Positions 63,354 to 64,000 of a DNA stretch of 64,000 nt are shown piece by piece. Location of the stretch: contig CALAOT010000117.1 in the NCBI GenBank assembly GCA_937889545.1, positions 104,487 through 168,486 on the forward strand. The letters run 5' to 3'. The notes under the pieces are model-generated. The model was not told where the DNA came from. It saw nothing but the letters and a program-made list of their open reading frames with translations, and ran no database searches. Made by a program: the position numbers and the translations under genes. The DNA is from an uncultured Opitutaceae bacterium. Lineage in GTDB: Bacteria; Verrucomicrobiota; Verrucomicrobiia; Opitutales; Opitutaceae. The number at the start of each line of letters is the position of its first letter. Position 1 is the first letter of the stretch.

Positions 63354-64000
63354 TTAGTCGCCGAGGTGCCTGGCCGGGAGCAGGTAATTCCTCACGTAGT
63401 CGGCCACGGCGTCGGCCAGGGGCGTTACCGGGCGGTCATAGCCCGTCGCCCGCAGCTTCGAGATGTCGGCTTGCGTGTAGTACTGGTACTTGGCGCGCAG
63501 CGACTCGGGCATGTCGATGAACTCGACCTTCGGCTTGCGCCCGAGGGCGCTGAAGATGGCTCCGGCCAGCGTCAGCCATGTGTTCGCCTGGCCCGAGCCC
63601 AGGTTGAAGAGCCCGGAGGCCGGGGCCCCCGCCCCGGCGAAATGAAGCGTCATCTCGACCGCATCCTTCACGTAGAGGAAGTCGCGCATCTGCTCGCCGT
63701 CCTTGAACCGGGGGTCGTAGCTCTTGAAGAGCTCGATCCGCCCCGACTCGCGGATCTGGGCGTGCGCCTTGCAGACGACGCTGCGCATGTCGCCCTTGTG
63801 CTCCTCGTTGGGGCCGAAGACGTTGAAATACTTGAGGCCGACGATCCGCTCGAGCCAGCCCTGGCGCCGGGCGTACAGGTCGAAGAGATGCTTCGAGTAC
63901 CCGTACATGTTGAGCGGGCGGAGCCGCTCGATCGCCGGGTTCCTGTCATCCATGCCGTGGCTCCCGTCCCCGTAGGTCGCCGCGGAGGAGGCGTAGATGA
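63354..64000 (-). CDS. hldD: HldD, ADP-L-glycero-D-manno-heptose 6-epimerase (3' part, cut by window end)
   Basis: The frame is open to the last base, so the NAD-binding N-terminus is outside the window. The visible part (about 215 residues) holds YASSAATYGDG, the YGYSKHLFDLYARRQ active-site helix, GLKYFNVFGPNEEHKG and the C-terminal YYTQADISKLRATGYDRP region, ending LPARHLGD. HldD makes the heptose donor used in lipopolysaccharide core or related glycans. This copy may be the functional one, as its upstream part could be intact. Confidence 0.8.
   Translation of the reverse strand, partial: IYASSAATYGDGSHGMDDRNPAIERLRPLNMYGYSKHLFDLYARRQGWLERIVGLKYFNVFGPNEEHKGDMRSVVCKAHAQIRESGRIELFKSYDPRFKDGEQMRDFLYVKDAVEMTLHFAGAGAPASGLFNLGSGQANTWLTLAGAIFSALGRKPKVEFIDMPESLRAKYQYYTQADISKLRATGYDRPVTPLADAVADYVRNYLLPARHLGD
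63387..64000. repeat. Long direct repeat, copy 2 (3' part of hldD)
   Basis: The partner of 60744-61357, continuing past the window. Apart from one base, the two copies appear identical, which indicates a very recent duplication, ongoing gene conversion, or an assembly artefact. Confidence 0.9.

Overview
The window looks like a chromosomal segment of a Verrucomicrobiota bacterium, probably Opitutales-like; this is inferred from gene content and composition, since no rRNA or other marker gene is present. It holds a large surface-glycan locus on the left (about 1-42 kb) and a respiratory locus on the right (about 46-60 kb), separated by a four-gene export operon. The left part, especially about 8-21 kb, is visibly AT-richer than the very GC-rich DNA from about 33 kb onward. 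This fits a modular, horizontally acquired glycan island on a GC-rich chromosome.

Glycan region. From the left: a partial methyltransferase, a Wzz/GumC-type chain-length protein, two unrecognised membrane proteins, an exported metallo-beta-lactamase-fold hydrolase and a GbsR-type regulator. Then follow a Wzx-type flippase, a Wzy-like polymerase and glycosyltransferases. A 206-bp MITE-like element with a perfect 5-bp target duplication sits in the gap before the sugar genes. Next come two complete nucleotide-sugar pathways: CapE-CapF-CapG plus a WbuB-like transferase (UDP-N-acetyl-L-fucosamine) and PglF-PglE-PglD-PglC-like enzymes (UDP-di-N-acetylbacillosamine and its transfer to the lipid carrier). 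A Tat-exported, sugar-hydrolase-like protein lies on the opposite strand between them. A decayed IS630-family element sits about 25 bp upstream of a secreted 23-repeat beta-solenoid adhesin with a C-terminal S74 autoprocessing chaperone. Further right are two large glycosyltransferases, a minus-strand WlbA-WlbB-GT2-WlbC-like operon (2,3-diacetamido sugar synthesis), a Phd/PemK-like toxin-antitoxin pair, a methyltransferase-GT2 fusion and another methyltransferase.

Export and respiration. A TolC-HlyD-FtsX permease-ATPase operon (42.3-46.7 kb) is followed by a small Tat-signal protein and a complete alternative complex III operon (actA-actF plus a small membrane subunit). This runs, with 4-bp overlaps, into a cbb3-like module: CcoN-like, CcoO-like and a mono-heme CcoP-like cytochrome. 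The CcoN-like protein has lost five of the six histidines that bind the hemes and CuB, so it cannot be a normal oxygen-reducing subunit. Just downstream are an outer-membrane cytochrome-porin fusion resembling Cyc2 and a blue copper protein with auracyanin-like ligand spacing. Together these suggest an unusual electron-transfer chain linking the outer membrane, periplasmic copper protein, ACIII and an inactive oxidase-like scaffold.

Right end. Two copies of the 3' part of hldD (ADP-heptose epimerase), differing at one position over about 610 bp, flank a VapBC-like toxin-antitoxin pair and a frameshifted pRiA4b ORF-3 gene. The first copy is truncated; the second continues beyond the window.
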